Source: GCA-002697625 sp002697625 (GTDB taxonomy: Bacteria; Bacteroidota; Bacteroidia; Flavobacteriales; BACL11). From it: a stretch of 16,645 nucleotides of DNA. The position numbers were made by a program, and so were the translations under genes. This document shows, in pieces, positions 15,429-16,645 of the stretch; the first letter of the stretch is position 1, and the number at the start of each line of letters is the position of its first letter. The notes below the pieces were generated by a model. The model made no database searches, had not been told where the DNA came from, and saw only the letters and a list, made by a program, of their open reading frames with translations. The stretch spans positions 1 to 16,645 of the forward strand of contig CAXFOB010000029.1 in assembly GCA_964004625.1 (NCBI GenBank), written 5' to 3'.

Positions 15429-15956
15429 GTGATTAGAGAGAGATTAGACAAAGTAATTCGCACGGTACCTGATTTCCCAAAGAAAGGTATTGATTTTAAA
15501 GATATTACATCTATATTATTAGATGATAAATTGAGTAATGAGATAGTTCAATCTTTTTCTGATAAATTTAAAGATATTGATTTTGATGCGATTATTGGTA
15601 TTGAGAGTAGAGGGTTTCTGTTTGGATTTTTATTAGCAAATAAGCTAGGAGTTCCTTTTATTCCTGTGCGTAAGGCAGGTAAGCTACCAGGAAAAACCAT
15701 TAAATATAAATACGATTTAGAATATGGATCCTCAGAGATTGAAATACATTGTAATGATATTCAAGAAGGATGGAACATATTAATTCATGATGACCTACTT
15801 GCTACTGGTGGTACAGCATCTGCTGCCGCTGAATTAGTATTAAAATCAAAAGCTAATGTTGCAGCTTTTGCATTTATAGTTAATTTAGCATATTTAGATG
15901 GTCAAATACAGTTAGATAAATATACAAATAATATAATTAGTTTAACAAATTACTAG
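15429..15956 (+). CDS. apt: Adenine phosphoribosyltransferase
   Basis: Purine salvage enzyme converting adenine and PRPP to AMP. The 175-residue protein has the type I PRTase landmarks: PDFPKKGIDFKDIT near the N-terminus, IIGIESRGFLFG, the flexible loop RKAGKLPGKT, and the PRPP-binding loop IHDDLLATGGTA with D121-D122 and the TGGT at 126-129. It starts with GTG at 15429. No ATG fits the family's N-terminus, and this codon lies 3 bases after the symporter stop, which supports it. The downstream acyl-CoA dehydrogenase starts one base after its TAG. It belongs to a closely spaced rightward gene string. Confidence 0.96.
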   Translation: MIRERLDKVIRTVPDFPKKGIDFKDITSILLDDKLSNEIVQSFSDKFKDIDFDAIIGIESRGFLFGFLLANKLGVPFIPVRKAGKLPGKTIKYKYDLEYGSSEIEIHCNDIQEGWNILIHDDLLATGGTASAAAELVLKSKANVAAFAFIVNLAYLDGQIQLDKYTNNIISLTNY

Positions 15957-15957
15957 T

Positions 15958-16645
15958 ATGGATTTTAGTTATAATGACAATCAAAGAATGATTGCTGATA
16001 TGGTTCAGCAATTTGGGAAACAACACATAACTCCGTTTGTTAGAGAATGGGATGATAATCAGACTTTCCCCGTTGAAGTATTTAAAAAGTTAGGAGAACT
16101 TGGGTTGATGGGTGTTTTAGTACCTGTAGAATATGGAGGTAGTGGTTTCTCATATACCGAATACGTTACTGCTATTGAGGAATTATCAATTTTAGATCCT
16201 TCAATTGGGTTGTCAATGGCGGCACATAATTCATTATGTACAGGTCATATATTACAATTTGGGAATGAAGAACAAAAAAAGAGATGGTTACCCAAATTAG
16301 CTACTGCAGAATGGATAGGAGCTTGGGGATTGACAGAGCATAATACAGGTTCTGATGCTGGGGGTATGGCTACAACAGCTGTCAAAGATGGTGACCATTG
16401 GGTTATAAATGGAGCTAAAAATTTCATTACTCATGCTATTTCTGGAAATGTAGCTGTAGTTATTGTTAGAACAGGCGATAAAGGAGACTCTCATGGTATG
16501 ACTACTTTTGTAATAGAGAAAGGTATTGAAGGATTCTCTGCTGGCAAGAAAGAAGATAAGTTAGGAATGAGAGCATCTGAAACAGCTGAGTTAATATTTG
16601 ATAATTGTAGAGTACATAAAAGGAATATTTTAGGTAATGTAGGAG
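15958..16645 (+). CDS. Acyl-CoA dehydrogenase, N-terminal part (cut by window edge)
   Basis: An open frame of 229 codons runs from the ATG at 15958 to the end of the window without a stop. FAD-linked acyl-CoA dehydrogenases take two hydrogens from acyl-CoA thioesters, in fatty-acid or branched-chain amino-acid breakdown. Seen are the helical N-terminal domain (LGELGLMGVLVPVEYGGSG), the FAD-binding AWGLTEHNTGSDAGG (about 121-135), NGAKNFITHA (about 151-160), and LGMRASETAEL preceding the C-terminal helical domain. The catalytic glutamate lies beyond the edge, so the subtype (short-chain, butyryl, isovaleryl or glutaryl) cannot be told. The start is set by conserved N-terminal spacing and its position one base after apt. 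Confidence 0.95.
   Translation, partial: MDFSYNDNQRMIADMVQQFGKQHITPFVREWDDNQTFPVEVFKKLGELGLMGVLVPVEYGGSGFSYTEYVTAIEELSILDPSIGLSMAAHNSLCTGHILQFGNEEQKKRWLPKLATAEWIGAWGLTEHNTGSDAGGMATTAVKDGDHWVINGAKNFITHAISGNVAVVIVRTGDKGDSHGMTTFVIEKGIEGFSAGKKEDKLGMRASETAELIFDNCRVHKRNILGNVG

Noticed and set aside
1..16645. Search for defence systems, mobile elements, direct-repeat arrays and tRNA genes
   Set aside because: No transposase, integrase, nuclease, toxin-antitoxin pair, repeat array or cloverleaf was seen; base composition looks even across the window.

Overview
The window is AT-rich, gene-dense chromosomal DNA that looks like a member of the Bacteroidota, most likely Flavobacteriales. Four things point there: a single-chain SecD-SecF fusion; a eukaryote-type (GSII) glutamine synthetase; a TPR / beta-propeller / regulatory-like / OmpA protein; and promoter-like TAnnTTTG elements with A-rich rather than Shine-Dalgarno-like leaders. 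The assignment rests on protein features and motifs read by eye; no database search was possible. No rRNA, tRNA, CRISPR array, insertion sequence or phage gene was seen, and no gene-free stretch exceeds about 170 bases.

Left part (1-7.7 kb). The left edge holds the first nine codons of a probable secreted protein reading leftwards. Divergent from it is secDF, with a good Bacteroidota-type promoter and a strong intrinsic terminator. Next come tatA and a CaCA-family cation/calcium exchanger overlapping by one base, then glnII, then a large PorE-like OmpA-family envelope protein followed by a second strong terminator. Secretion and envelope functions dominate: SecDF drives Sec export, TatA belongs to folded-protein export, and the OmpA protein probably links peptidoglycan to outer-membrane machinery.

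Middle (7.7-11.5 kb). A tight operon purM - prfA - pyrF (gaps of 1 and 6 bases) combines purine synthesis, translation termination and pyrimidine synthesis. It runs head-on into a leftward YdcF/ElyC-like (DUF218) membrane protein gene; the two stop codons overlap and no hairpin terminator separates them.

Right part (11.7 kb to the end). Six rightward genes follow with small gaps: a minimal PspC-domain protein, a tiny membrane/coiled-coil protein of unknown function, an RmlD-like SDR reductase, a sodium:amino-acid (AGCS) symporter with a large extra N-terminal extracytoplasmic domain, apt (GTG start), and an acyl-CoA dehydrogenase cut by the window edge.

Most of the window is ordinary housekeeping DNA and I do not see a convincing new multi-gene system. 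The items most worth a second look are the roughly 270-residue extracytoplasmic domain on the symporter, the PspC-like/coiled-coil small-protein pair, the PorE-like protein without a lipobox, and the overlapping convergent stops.
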